Assembly: GCA_020024285.1 (NCBI GenBank)
Contig: JAHHTZ010000009.1
Span: 3,430 to 67,429 of the forward strand
From: Oscillospiraceae bacterium
Lineage (GTDB): Bacteria; Bacillota; Clostridia; Oscillospirales; Ruminococcaceae
Reading direction: 5' to 3'
DNA: 64,000 bases
The position numbers and the translations under genes were made by a program. The notes under the pieces were generated by a model. It was given only the letters and a program-made list of their open reading frames with translations, made no database searches and was not told the DNA's origin. Below are positions 1 to 8,547 of this stretch, piece after piece (the stretch's first letter is position 1; each line of letters opens with the position of its first letter).

Positions 1-116
1 TTCCGCCCAAATCCGAATTTTGCCGCAAAAAAAGAGCCATAGCAGCGCCTTCTTTTCCTCGAAAACGCCGATGACCACAGCTGTTTGAGAGAATGGTATC
101 TCTTTGGATCAGTTTC

Positions 117-145
117 ATTTTATCCCTACTGTATCGAAAAGTCAA
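117..145 (-). promoter_or_regulatory. putative sigma-A promoter, leftward
   Basis: Read on the minus strand this gives TTGACT, a 17-base spacer and TAAAAT. It would drive a leftward transcript that leaves the window at base 1. No start codon with a Shine-Dalgarno site is visible in the remaining bases 1-116, so the gene it serves is not identifiable. It is divergent from exoA. Confidence 0.4.
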
Positions 146-332
146 CTGTGAAAAAACACAAAATTCAGTGTACGGCATCATCATCAACCACAATATATAG
201 AAAATCAAAGGAAAAAGACACGATATTTTGGTTGCTGCATTTTTTAGGAGAACCACCCGGAGAAGGCATAATAACAGGGCTTTTGTTGATTTTTTTAGGG
301 ATACAGTGTATCATTTATACTGTAAGAGTATA

Positions 333-355
333 CAAGGAGAAAATTTTTCTCCTTG
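333..355. promoter_or_regulatory. perfect 11-bp inverted repeat upstream of exoA
   Basis: CAAGGAGAAAA is followed by one base and then its exact reverse complement TTTTCTCCTTG. It lies between a weak TATACT (316-321) and the exoA ribosome binding site (AAAGGAG at 377-383). No T-run follows, so an operator or mRNA hairpin fits better than a terminator. The rest of bases 1-395 holds no convincing gene. Confidence 0.4.
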
Positions 356-395
356 CTCATAAACAAAAAGAAAAGAAAAGGAGTGTTGACAAAGC

Positions 396-1151
396 ATGAT
401 GAAGCTGATTTCATGGAATGTAAACGGGCTCAGAGCCTGTATCACAAAAGGGTTTATGGATTTTTTTAAGCAGGAGGATGCGGACATCTTCTGCCTTGGA
501 GAAACCAAAATGCAGCCGGATCAGGCACAGGTAGAAACTCCGGGATATTTCCAATATTGGAACAGCGCGGTAAAAAAAGGATATTCCGGTACAGCAGTTT
601 TCACAAAAACAGAACCACTGTCCGTGTCGTATGGACTGGGTATAGAGGAACACGATCAGGAAGGACGTGTGATCACCCTCGAATTTGAAGAGTTTTACCT
701 TGTAAATGTGTACACGCCAAACTCCAAGGAGGGACTTGCACGGCTGGATTACCGTATGCAGTGGGAGGACGACTTCCGTGCATATCTGCTGCGCCTCGAC
801 GAAAAGAAACCGGTCGTTCTCTGCGGCGATCTCAACGTGGCACATCAGGAGATCGACCTCAAAAACCCGAAAACCAACCGCAGAAACGCCGGATTCACCG
901 ACGAAGAACGCGGGAAAATGACAGAGCTGCTCGAAAGCGGCTTCACCGATTCCTTCCGTGCAAAATATCCAAAGCTGGAGGGCGCTTACTCGTGGTGGAG
1001 CTACCGCTTCAAGGCGAGAGAAAAAAATACCGGATGGCGCATCGATTATTTTATCGTGTCGAACCGTTTGGCACCCCAGATCGAAGATGCAAAAATCTAC
1101 TGTGATATTTTAGGCAGCGACCATTGTCCTGTGGGGCTCATTTTAAAATAA
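396..1151 (+). CDS. exoA: exodeoxyribonuclease III / AP endonuclease
   Basis: This 251-residue protein belongs to the Xth/ExoA endonuclease-exonuclease-phosphatase family, which cuts DNA at abasic sites and has 3'-5' exonuclease and 3'-phosphatase activity in base excision repair. Family motifs are in the expected order: WNVNGLRA near the N-terminus, GETKMQ with the metal-binding Glu at 36, GDLNVAH in the middle, and SDHCPV at the C-terminus. The length is normal. Two adjacent ATGs (396, 399) are possible; 396 is 12 bases from AAAGGAG and is preferred. It appears monocistronic, followed by an independent promoter at 1180. Confidence 0.95.
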   Translation: MMKLISWNVNGLRACITKGFMDFFKQEDADIFCLGETKMQPDQAQVETPGYFQYWNSAVKKGYSGTAVFTKTEPLSVSYGLGIEEHDQEGRVITLEFEEFYLVNVYTPNSKEGLARLDYRMQWEDDFRAYLLRLDEKKPVVLCGDLNVAHQEIDLKNPKTNRRNAGFTDEERGKMTELLESGFTDSFRAKYPKLEGAYSWWSYRFKAREKNTGWRIDYFIVSNRLAPQIEDAKIYCDILGSDHCPVGLILK

Positions 1152-1179
1152 AAAGGGTTAAATAATTCACACTCTATCC

Positions 1180-1208
1180 TTGTATTGGCGAAAAAAGTTT
1201 TGTATAAT
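1180..1208 (+). promoter_or_regulatory. sigma-A promoter of the scaffold/GGGtGRT pair
   Basis: TTGTAT and TATAAT are separated by 17 bases, just after the exoA stop. It should start transcription near 1215 and leave a leader of about 57 bases carrying an inverted repeat. Confidence 0.65.
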
Positions 1209-1223
1209 AAAGGCAATATCCTT

Positions 1224-1250
1224 CTTGGCAAACGATCACAGCTTGCCAAG
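1224..1250 (+). promoter_or_regulatory. 8-bp inverted repeat in the leader
   Basis: CTTGGCAA and TTGCCAAG are separated by 11 bases, directly downstream of the promoter and before the AAAGGAG ribosome binding site (1257-1263). It could be a repressor operator or a leader hairpin. The sequence alone does not decide. Confidence 0.45.
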
Positions 1251-1271
1251 AGGCTGAAAGGAGTTTTTACC

Positions 1272-1964
1272 ATGACGTATTCCCATGAAGTTGAGAGAAT
1301 GTGTCCCATTGCCAAAGGTCCAAACCATGGTCCTGCTCCCATCCCGGAGGAAGGCAGCTGGGTCAAAGCATATCAAATCAGCGATATTTCCGGTCTGTCC
1401 CACGGCATTGGCTGGTGCGCGCCGCAGCAGGGTGCCTGTAAGCTGACACTCAATGTAAAGAACGGTATCATTCAGGAGGCACTGGTGGAAACCCTGGGCT
1501 GTTCCGGTATGACCCATTCCGCAGCGATGGCAGGAGAGATCCTCCCTGGAAAAACGCTGCTTGAAGCACTCAATACAGACCTTGTCTGTGATGCGATCAA
1601 CGTTGCAATGAGAGAGATTTTCAAACAGCTTGCATACGGCAGAACACAGACGGCATTTTCCGAAGGCGGACTTCCAATCGGCGCGAGCTTGGAGGATCTG
1701 GGCAAGGGGCTGCGCTCTCAGGTGGGCACCATCTTCTCCACAAACCTCAAAGGTGTGCGCTATCTGGAGCTTGCAGAAGGATATATCCTGTCTGTTGCAC
1801 TGGATGAGAACAACGAAGCGATTGGTTATAAATTTGTAAAAGTGGGAAAAATGCTGGAAGACATCCGTCACGGCATGGACCCGGACAAAGCATACGAAAA
1901 GAACATCGGTTTCTATGGCCGCTATGAAAATGCAGCCAAGTACATCGATCCAAGAGAAGAATAA
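1272..1964 (+). CDS. IscU/NifU-like iron-sulfur scaffold protein
   Basis: This 230-residue protein resembles the IscU/NifU N-terminal scaffold fold. It has cysteines at 49, 56, 77 and 106, and a GCSGM..SAAMAGEILPGK block (77-94) parallels the IscU GC-SAIA...GKT signature. It is much longer than classical IscU (about 130), with extensions at both ends. The ATG at 1272 follows AAAGGAG; an upstream in-frame ATG at 1185 lies inside the promoter and is rejected. It is 16 bases upstream of the GGGtGRT gene, a pairing I recall from Clostridia. A role in cluster assembly or trafficking is inferred. Confidence 0.75.
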   Translation: MTYSHEVERMCPIAKGPNHGPAPIPEEGSWVKAYQISDISGLSHGIGWCAPQQGACKLTLNVKNGIIQEALVETLGCSGMTHSAAMAGEILPGKTLLEALNTDLVCDAINVAMREIFKQLAYGRTQTAFSEGGLPIGASLEDLGKGLRSQVGTIFSTNLKGVRYLELAEGYILSVALDENNEAIGYKFVKVGKMLEDIRHGMDPDKAYEKNIGFYGRYENAAKYIDPREE

Positions 1965-1980
1965 GCAGGAGGGAAGGAAC

Positions 1981-2979
1981 ATGGCAGTATTTGAAGGACA
2001 GGAACGAAGAATGCCCAAAATTGAGGCTTGCCTGAAAGAATATGGTATGACCTCCCTGGACGAAGCAAGGGAATTTTGCCTTGAAAAAGGGATCGACGTG
2101 GACGAAATCGTGAAGGGAATCCAGCCGATTGCATTTGAAAATGCAGTCTGGGCATACACCCTCGGGGTAGCGGTTGCCCTCAAAAAAGGCATCACCACCG
2201 CAGCAGAAGCAGCAGAGGCGATCGGCATCGGCTTGCAGGCATTCTGTGTTCCCGGCTCCGTTGCAGAGCAGCGCAATGTCGGACAAGGCCACGGAAACCT
2301 CGGCGCAATGCTTTTGAGGGAAGAAACAAACTGCTTCTGCTTCCTTGCAGGACATGAGTCCTTTGCAGCAGCAGAAGGCGCAATCGGTATTGCCCGCACC
2401 GCAAACAAAGCCCGCAAAAAACCGCTGCGCGTTATCCTCAACGGCTTGGGCAAGGATGCAGCATACATCATTTCCCGCATCAACGGCTTTACCTATGTGG
2501 AAACAGACTACGATTACTACACAGGCGATCTGAAGGTAGTTCGCGAAGTACCGTTCTCCGAAGGGGACAGAGCGCAGGTGCGCTGCTATGGATGCAATGA
2601 CGTATCCGAAGGCGTTGCAATCATGCGCGCAGAAAAAGTGGATGTATCCATCACCGGAAACTCCACAAACCCAACCCGCTTCCAGCATCCGGTTGCAGGC
2701 ACCTATAAAAAATGGTGCTGGGAAAACGGCGTGAAGTACTTCTCCGTCGCTTCCGGCGGTGGTACGGGACGTACCCTCCATCCGGACAACATGGCTGCAG
2801 GTCCTGCTTCCTACGGTATGACCGATACCATGGGACGCATGCACAGCGATGCACAGTTTGCAGGCTCCTCCTCCGTTCCGGCTCATGTTGAGATGATGGG
2901 TCTGATCGGTATGGGCAATAACCCGATGGTGGGCGCAACCGTTGCCTGTGCTGTTGCAGTAGAAGAAGCTGCAAAATAA
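1981..2979 (+). CDS. GGGtGRT family protein
   Basis: This 332-residue protein is named for its glycine-rich signature, here SGGGTGRTLHPDN at about residues 259-271. The family is widespread in Clostridia and, to my knowledge, has no settled biochemical function. The start follows a strong AGGAGGGAAGG site. It is co-transcribed with the upstream IscU-like gene, so a role linked to iron-sulfur or cofactor chemistry is plausible but unproven. Several Met- and Gly-rich stretches lie near the C-terminus (HVEMMGLIGMGNNPMVG). It ends 28 bases before a strong bidirectional terminator. Confidence 0.8.
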   Translation: MAVFEGQERRMPKIEACLKEYGMTSLDEAREFCLEKGIDVDEIVKGIQPIAFENAVWAYTLGVAVALKKGITTAAEAAEAIGIGLQAFCVPGSVAEQRNVGQGHGNLGAMLLREETNCFCFLAGHESFAAAEGAIGIARTANKARKKPLRVILNGLGKDAAYIISRINGFTYVETDYDYYTGDLKVVREVPFSEGDRAQVRCYGCNDVSEGVAIMRAEKVDVSITGNSTNPTRFQHPVAGTYKKWCWENGVKYFSVASGGGTGRTLHPDNMAAGPASYGMTDTMGRMHSDAQFAGSSSVPAHVEMMGLIGMGNNPMVGATVACAVAVEEAAK

Positions 2980-3007
2980 GCACACAAATCGATTATCCTG
3001 TGAAATC

Positions 3008-3051
3008 AAAACACCCCCATGACACACTGCTGTGTGTCATGGGGGTGTTTT
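3008..3051. terminator. bidirectional terminator between GGGtGRT and typA
   Basis: A 19-bp perfect stem (arms 3008-3026 and 3033-3051) with a 6-base loop begins with AAAA and ends with TTTT. It therefore works for both convergent genes. Confidence 0.9.
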
Positions 3052-3086
3052 CTATATGTTCAGATCAAAGAGATTCAGCACGATTC

Positions 3087-4907
3087 TTATTTTGTTTTGC
3101 TCCATGCTTTCATGCGCTGCGTTTTATCGAGAATCTTCTTTCTCATGCGGATGCTTTTCGGGGTTACTTCGATCAGCTCATCGTCTTTGATGAATTCGAT
3201 GCACTGTTCCAAAGACATATTTTTCGGGGTAACAAGGCGCAGAGCATCGTCACTGCCGGATGCGCGGGTATTGGTGAGGTGCTTCTTTTTGCATACGTTT
3301 ACAACAAGGTCCTCATCCTTTGGAGATTGACCGACGATCATGCCCTCATAAACAGGGACGCCGGCGCCGATAAACAGAGTTCCGCGCTCCTGCGCATTGT
3401 ACAGACCGTAGGTAACAGCATCGCCCTGCTCAAACGCGATCATGGAACCGAAGGAACGGCTCGGAATCTCGCCCTTGTGCGGCTCGTAGCCGATGAGGAT
3501 GGAGTTCATGATGCCTTCCCCTTTGGTATCGGTCAAAAATTCGCTGCGATAGCCGAACAGACCGCGGGAAGGAATGGTGAATTCCAACTTGGTGCGTCCG
3601 TTCATTGGATTCATGGAAACAAGAACACCTTTGCGGGTGCCCATTTTTTCCATAACGGAACCGGTTGCAAAATCAGGAACATCGACAACAAGCTCTTCCA
3701 TTGGTTCGAGGAGCTGTCCGTTTTCTTCCTTGAAGAGCACCTGAGGACGGCTTACCTGGAACTCGTAGCCTTCGCGGCGCATAGTTTCGATGAGGATGGA
3801 CAGGTGCATTTCGCCGCGTCCTGCCACACGGAATTCGTCTGCATAATCGGTTTCGGTGATACGAAGAGAAACGTCCTTGAGGGTTTCCTTGAGCAGACGG
3901 TCACGCAGATGACGGGAGGTCAGGAATTTACCCTCACGGCCTGCAAACGGGCTGTCGTTTACAGAGAAGGTCATCTCGATGGTCGGGTCGGAAATTTTTA
4001 CGAAAGGAAGCGGCTCGATTGCAGTTGGTGCGCAGAGGGTTTCACCGATGCTGACATTCTCAAGACCGGAGATGCACACGATGTCGCCCATTTTGCCTTC
4101 CTGTGCAGGAACACGGGCAAGTCCCTCGATCTGGTACAGGGAAACAATCTTGCCCTTGTACTGGGTTTCGGGATTGTGGTAGTCGCAGACAACAACCGGA
4201 TCGTTGACATGAACGACACCGCGGGAGATTCGTCCGATTGCGATTCGTCCAACGTATTCGTTGTAGTCGATGGAGGATACAAGAAGCTGGAACGGTGCAT
4301 CGATCTCGCCCTCTGGAGCAGGGATCTCAGAGAGGATGGTGTCAAAGAGCGGGTTGAGGTTGTCGCCGCGCACACCCGGCTCAAAGGATGCGGTACCCTC
4401 TTTGCCGGAGCAGTAGAGGATTTTGGATTCGAGCTGTTCTTCGGTTGCATCGAGGTCGAACAGCAGATCATAAACTTCCTCGCGCACTTCTTCGTTTCGT
4501 GCATCCGGACGGTCTGTTTTATTGACTACGATGATGACCTTATGTCCCATTTCCAGTGCTTTTTGCAGTACGAAGCGGGTCTGAGGCATTGGACCCTCGA
4601 AGGAGTCTACCAGCAAAATAACACCGTTTACCATTTTGAGGATACGCTCTACCTCGCCGCCGAAGTCAGCGTGTCCTGGGGTGTCGATGATGTTGATTTT
4701 TACACCGTTGTAGTTGATGGCTGTATTTTTTGCAAGGATGGTGATGCCGCGTTCGCGCTCCAAATCGCCGTTATCCATTACACGGTCCTGCACAGACTGA
4801 TTTTCGCGGAAGGTGCCGCTCTGTTTGAGCATCTGGTCAACCAGCGTTGTTTTGCCGTGGTCAACGTGAGCGATGATTGCAATATTTCTTAAATCTTCTC
4901 TAATCAA
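3087..4907 (-). CDS. typA: ribosome-binding GTPase TypA/BipA
   Basis: This 606-residue translational GTPase binds the ribosome and helps 50S assembly and stress adaptation. The GTP-binding motifs are G1 AHVDHGKTT (13-21), G3 DTPGHADFGGEVER and G4 NKTDRPDAR. The EF-G-like domains and the BipA-specific C-terminal domain follow (ending KILDKTQRMKAWSKTK), and the length is typical. The start is TTG at 4907, nine bases after AGGAG. It converges on the GGGtGRT gene at a shared terminator. Confidence 0.95.
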   Translation of the reverse strand: MIREDLRNIAIIAHVDHGKTTLVDQMLKQSGTFRENQSVQDRVMDNGDLERERGITILAKNTAINYNGVKINIIDTPGHADFGGEVERILKMVNGVILLVDSFEGPMPQTRFVLQKALEMGHKVIIVVNKTDRPDARNEEVREEVYDLLFDLDATEEQLESKILYCSGKEGTASFEPGVRGDNLNPLFDTILSEIPAPEGEIDAPFQLLVSSIDYNEYVGRIAIGRISRGVVHVNDPVVVCDYHNPETQYKGKIVSLYQIEGLARVPAQEGKMGDIVCISGLENVSIGETLCAPTAIEPLPFVKISDPTIEMTFSVNDSPFAGREGKFLTSRHLRDRLLKETLKDVSLRITETDYADEFRVAGRGEMHLSILIETMRREGYEFQVSRPQVLFKEENGQLLEPMEELVVDVPDFATGSVMEKMGTRKGVLVSMNPMNGRTKLEFTIPSRGLFGYRSEFLTDTKGEGIMNSILIGYEPHKGEIPSRSFGSMIAFEQGDAVTYGLYNAQERGTLFIGAGVPVYEGMIVGQSPKDEDLVVNVCKKKHLTNTRASGSDDALRLVTPKNMSLEQCIEFIKDDELIEVTPKSIRMRKKILDKTQRMKAWSKTK

Positions 4908-4964
4908 GGTTTTCGTCTCCTTATTGATTGAATCAAATATACGTTCGGTTACTTCTAAAACTCT

Positions 4965-4993
4965 ATTATACTTAGAATCTCCTTTGTATTCCA
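4965..4993 (-). promoter_or_regulatory. putative typA promoter
   Basis: On the minus strand a perfect TATAAT (4965-4970) lies 17 bases after a weak TGGAAT. It is the best candidate in the 170-base gap upstream of typA. Confidence 0.4.
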
Positions 4994-5077
4994 GCCTTTT
5001 TTTTAATTCCCTTGTATTGCATAAAGGATATCCTTCCCAAAGGAGGGTTTTTGTTCAAATTGAAGGAATCAATCAAA

Positions 5078-5821
5078 TTATTTTAGTGGAAACAGCAGAA
5101 AGAAAAGATAAAACAGCGCGATCATCACAGGCTGATGCAAAATATAGATCCATAAACTGTGCCTTCCCACCCATTCCACCGAAGGGATACGGGAGGGGTA
5201 AAGCCATTGAGGGGACTGTTCCTTTTGGATATAAGCGCCCAAAAACCGTCCGATACAGAACATAAAAAACCATGGGATCAGTGGGTAATAATCCGAGGAA
5301 TAAAATTGAGGGGTGGGCAGTCCCAGTGGGTATAAATAGGGGAGGGTGGTGCGCAGGTATCGGCGCAGCGCCCCAATGCCCAGATAGCCGTCGGGCAGGT
5401 GATAAAAAATGACGAACAAGATCAGAAAAGTAAAAAATCCTGTTTTCCACGGGATTCGGTCCAGCAGAGGATGCAGAATGCCGCAGAGGATCATGGAAAT
5501 TCCCAGCAGGTGCAGAATCCCAAAGCAGATGATGAGCTTTGGTGTAACAACGGCAGTGACAAGGCTCATGAGCATCCCAAGGGCAAGAACCTTGATGCCG
5601 CGCTTGCAGGAGGAATGCGAAAAGCGGCTGCAAATTCCCGAAATGAGAATGAAAACACCGGCAAACGCAGGGACAAGCACCCTAGAGAGCATTGCGCTGC
5701 GAAACCAGTACCATGGCAAATGGAATAAGTAAATCAAACTGAATACTCCGTGATATACGACCATGCATAAAACAGAAAATCCACGAATCAAATCAAGCGC
5801 ATTCATGCGCTTTGCTGCCAT
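5078..5821 (-). CDS. HGSNAT/DUF1624-type membrane acyltransferase-like protein
   Basis: This 247-residue polytopic membrane protein resembles the heparan-alpha-glucosaminide N-acetyltransferase catalytic-domain family (DUF1624). It begins with the typical RMNALDLIRGFSVLCMVVYH, has a central segment with FGILHLLGIS, and a C-terminal GRHSLWIYILHQPV helix with a conserved His. About seven hydrophobic segments are visible. The likely role is transfer of an acyl group across the membrane to an envelope sugar, but the substrate is unknown. The start follows GGGGTGGC. It could be co-transcribed with typA, with a 170-base gap between them. Confidence 0.75.
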   Translation of the reverse strand: MAAKRMNALDLIRGFSVLCMVVYHGVFSLIYLFHLPWYWFRSAMLSRVLVPAFAGVFILISGICSRFSHSSCKRGIKVLALGMLMSLVTAVVTPKLIICFGILHLLGISMILCGILHPLLDRIPWKTGFFTFLILFVIFYHLPDGYLGIGALRRYLRTTLPYLYPLGLPTPQFYSSDYYPLIPWFFMFCIGRFLGAYIQKEQSPQWLYPSRIPSVEWVGRHSLWIYILHQPVMIALFYLFFLLFPLK

Positions 5822-5995
5822 AGTGCCACCCCATTTCTTGTTTTTTACAGCTTTCCCAGAATCTTTAGCTTCTATTCAGAAAAAGCCCTCCCAAAGCCGA
5901 TGCTTGCGGTCAATCAGGAAGTGGCAGCGCAAAGATAGACAATACAGCGTCCCATACTATGTTGAGAAACACAAATAGAAATCTCTCCATTTGTA

Positions 5996-6004
5996 TGGTA
6001 TAAT
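5996..6004 (+). promoter_or_regulatory. extended -10 promoter
   Basis: TGGTATAAT is an extended -10 element (TGN plus consensus TATAAT) 53 bases upstream of the first SUKH gene. No good -35 is present, as expected for this class. Confidence 0.55.
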
Positions 6005-6056
6005 TTTCAAAACACGATCAGTGTAAAATTTGTCGTTGTATCGGAGGGAAAATTGT

Positions 6057-7226
6057 ATGGCAATGGTATATGACTTATCTGCGATCAAGATCTTAAAAAC
6101 ACTCGGCTATGGAGAAGTGGTGGGCAAGGAGTGGCTTGACAAATTAAAGCACGACAAAAAGATTGAGCTGCCGCAAACATACTGCGATTTTATGGAGCTT
6201 GTGGTGGACTCTCCCCTTTTAAGCACCTCCAATCTCTGGACGGGAAAAATGGCACACGGAGTGTGCATTCCGATGATGTACTACGAGGAGTTGGAGGAAT
6301 CGATTCAGGATCGAACCGACCGATGGTCAAAACGTCCTGCGAAGTGGGAGCGTTCGCTTCATGAGCTTTCTCAGCTTCCGATGACGGAGTGGACGGAAAA
6401 GGTCGAGGATCACCTCATCATTGGCAGTGATTATGAAGGGGGCATGGGTGTTTTCGGAATCCGCAAACAGGATCTTTCAGAAAATGACCCTCCGGTTTAT
6501 TGGCATAAAGATTCCGGCACGGTCAGCATTTCAGAATGGAAGTTGGAGCAGGAGAAATTGTCCGATTTTTTGCTGAATGTTCTGGTGGAAGCCTTGAACT
6601 GTGTGGAGTATCAAAGTGCAGAGGATGCGCTGGAAGTCAAGGGATGGAGTTATGAAGAATATTTTGATATAAAAAAAGACGATTGGGTTGCCTCAAAATC
6701 GGTTTTGAAAAAATACGGGATCGACTTTTCCAAGCTCAAAAAACACAAAGCAAGCAGCTGCAAGGTGTTCTGCTGCTATGATGAGGAACGCAACGCCTTT
6801 TTTGTGGGAAATACACAAGACGGAGAAATTTCCCTTTCGGCAATCAACCGTGCCGAGGCAGAAAACATTTTTCTGGATTTTCACTGTTTGGAATTTTGGC
6901 TTGAGGAAGCACGCTTGTACGCACAGGGAGAGGATGAAGGCAAAGAGAGCCAGCCAATGTATTATTATGTAAAAACCAAAAACCTTCCTCTGAGGCTTTC
7001 GGACTACTGCCGACCAGACTATGCGCCCCAAAAAGGAGAAAACGGCGAAGAACTTTGCCCTCAGACCTCGGATGGAGAACCGCTGTATCTTTTGTGTCGT
7101 ACAAGCACCTTGGAGGACATCGTGTGTGATGTGCTGAAGAAAAAGCCGAAAGCCAGCAATCAGGAGCTTATAGAAGCGCTCAACGATTGTTTGAATCAAG
7201 AATTTTCAAAGGATGATACAAAGTAA
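6057..7226 (+). CDS. SMI1/KNR4 (SUKH) superfamily-like protein
   Basis: This is a 389-residue soluble protein with no signal peptide or membrane segment. The N-terminal LPQTYCDFMELVVDS stretch (about 40-55) resembles the helix that opens SUKH domains, and acidic, aromatic-rich blocks follow. SUKH proteins are often immunity proteins against secreted or contact-dependent toxins, but many clostridial members are of unknown function. ATG 6057 follows GGAGGG at 6043-6048. The next gene is also SUKH-like, but no toxin gene lies nearby. The family call rests on a short resemblance and gene context, and the N-terminal half is the better supported part. Confidence 0.55.
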   Translation: MAMVYDLSAIKILKTLGYGEVVGKEWLDKLKHDKKIELPQTYCDFMELVVDSPLLSTSNLWTGKMAHGVCIPMMYYEELEESIQDRTDRWSKRPAKWERSLHELSQLPMTEWTEKVEDHLIIGSDYEGGMGVFGIRKQDLSENDPPVYWHKDSGTVSISEWKLEQEKLSDFLLNVLVEALNCVEYQSAEDALEVKGWSYEEYFDIKKDDWVASKSVLKKYGIDFSKLKKHKASSCKVFCCYDEERNAFFVGNTQDGEISLSAINRAEAENIFLDFHCLEFWLEEARLYAQGEDEGKESQPMYYYVKTKNLPLRLSDYCRPDYAPQKGENGEELCPQTSDGEPLYLLCRTSTLEDIVCDVLKKKPKASNQELIEALNDCLNQEFSKDDTK

Positions 7227-7398
7227 ACAGCTGAAATAATACATTCCAGGCGGCTTATGTTTAGAAAATGAATGGAACATGAAGGTAAGATAGATGCCCG
7301 ATCATTCCGTTATAATTTGTCTAAAATATCACTGTTTTTTGATTTCCAGTGGTACAGGCAAAGCCGTTTTGAAATATAACCAAGGGAGGGGCAAGCCT

Positions 7399-8391
7399 AT
7401 GAAAATTTTGCTGCAAAACTTTTTTCAATTTTTTACAGAACCGCCGAATTCAGATGAAGAATTGATGTGGAATATTTCAGGTTATCTGTCAATGCTTGAT
7501 CCAAAGTGGCTGCAAAACTGTAAACCTGCCTCTCCAGAAGATATAGAGTGCTTGGAGAAAATACTTGCAGAACGATTTGCATGCAGTATTCCATCTTCCT
7601 ATAAAGCCTATTTGGAGCGGATGGGAGAAGAGGATGGCGGGTTGGTTTCTGGGCATGTGGAGTCCGATCCAGAGTTTTGGGAGTGTTTTAAGGGAGATAA
7701 TATGGCTCAGGGGGCGATGTACCATATAGAACATCTCGATGAGGAAATGGCTCAAGGCAGAAGAACTTCGCAGGAACCGCAGTCTATACCGCCCTTTTGG
7801 AATTTTTATTACTCAATGCTTGCTGGACAGGGATGGGGCTTTTCCCCAAAAGCAAAATGCCCGGATCAGATCGTGCAAACATCCGGAATTGAACAATTCT
7901 ATTTTTCCCATGATACATTTTCAAAGTTTTTACTTTATTGTGCTTATGATGCGATCACAGACCGAATCTGGTCTCAGGGTACAGAGTTCTACGAATTATC
8001 AGATCATACACATGGTGTCTGGATGGATGTAAAATGCCCCAAAGAGTGGCTCATCCCCAAATACAACCATCTGTTGGTGAATTTTCTAAATGAAATCGAA
8101 TGCTGCTGTTACATCCAAGAGTGCTGGTTCAGCAGCCAAAAAGAATTCAATTTATTTAACATGGATGGTACAGTTACAGAGATCCCATATGAATTTGCAC
8201 GATATGTTGGCTGGCATTCTATGGGGGATTTGACAGTTTCGATGCACTTCAAAGGGTGCTATGCAGATTATTCAAAAATTGGAATTTTGATTATCAGCCA
8301 ATCTGCAGAGGAGACTAAACAGCTGATCGATGAAATCCTAAAGCGAACGACCCTAATAGAAAAGACCCTCACCATCAAACGCATCGACTGA
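7399..8391 (+). CDS. SMI1/KNR4 (SUKH) family protein, paralogue of the 57.4-kb gene
   Basis: This 330-residue protein has a SUKH core with the characteristic IPSSYKAYLERMGEEDGG (about 72-89) and a middle PPFWNFYYSMLAGQGWGF motif. ATG 7399 is chosen because it follows GGGAGGGG; an upstream ATG at 7294 has no ribosome binding site. A TATAAT lies at 7311-7316. It is clearly paralogous to the gene at 57417 along its whole length, with the same ending (LKRTTLIE..TIK). Similar bases also extend just upstream and downstream of both coding regions. Function is unknown; an immunity-type role is known only for the wider superfamily. Confidence 0.8.
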   Translation: MKILLQNFFQFFTEPPNSDEELMWNISGYLSMLDPKWLQNCKPASPEDIECLEKILAERFACSIPSSYKAYLERMGEEDGGLVSGHVESDPEFWECFKGDNMAQGAMYHIEHLDEEMAQGRRTSQEPQSIPPFWNFYYSMLAGQGWGFSPKAKCPDQIVQTSGIEQFYFSHDTFSKFLLYCAYDAITDRIWSQGTEFYELSDHTHGVWMDVKCPKEWLIPKYNHLLVNFLNEIECCCYIQECWFSSQKEFNLFNMDGTVTEIPYEFARYVGWHSMGDLTVSMHFKGCYADYSKIGILIISQSAEETKQLIDEILKRTTLIEKTLTIKRID

Positions 8392-8441
8392 ACATGGCAT
8401 CTTCTTTCGAGTGAAGTGATTGAAACCCAAAGCAGTGAAAA

Positions 8442-8486
8442 AGAAAGGGACTGTGTACAAGTACAGCTTGTACACAGTCCCTTTCT
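8442..8486. terminator. 20-bp perfect hairpin terminator
   Basis: Arms 8442-8461 and 8467-8486 are perfectly complementary with a 5-base loop. On the minus strand the stem is followed by TTTTTC, so it mainly terminates the lipoprotein gene. On the plus strand it may block read-through from the SUKH gene. Confidence 0.8.
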
Positions 8487-8547
8487 CGGTGGTTTTCGTA
8501 CCAAAAATCCGTCTAAATCAAAATAAAAATCGCAGGATATTGCTGCA

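Noticed and set aside
85..399. 104-codon open frame before exoA
   Set aside because: No ribosome binding site, no family resemblance, and it runs through the perfect palindrome at 333-355 into the exoA start.
1236..2483. Long antisense frames opposite the scaffold and GGGtGRT genes
   Set aside because: They are shadows of well-supported coding frames; the same holds for long frames opposite typA, clpB, the surface protein and the EF-G-like gene.
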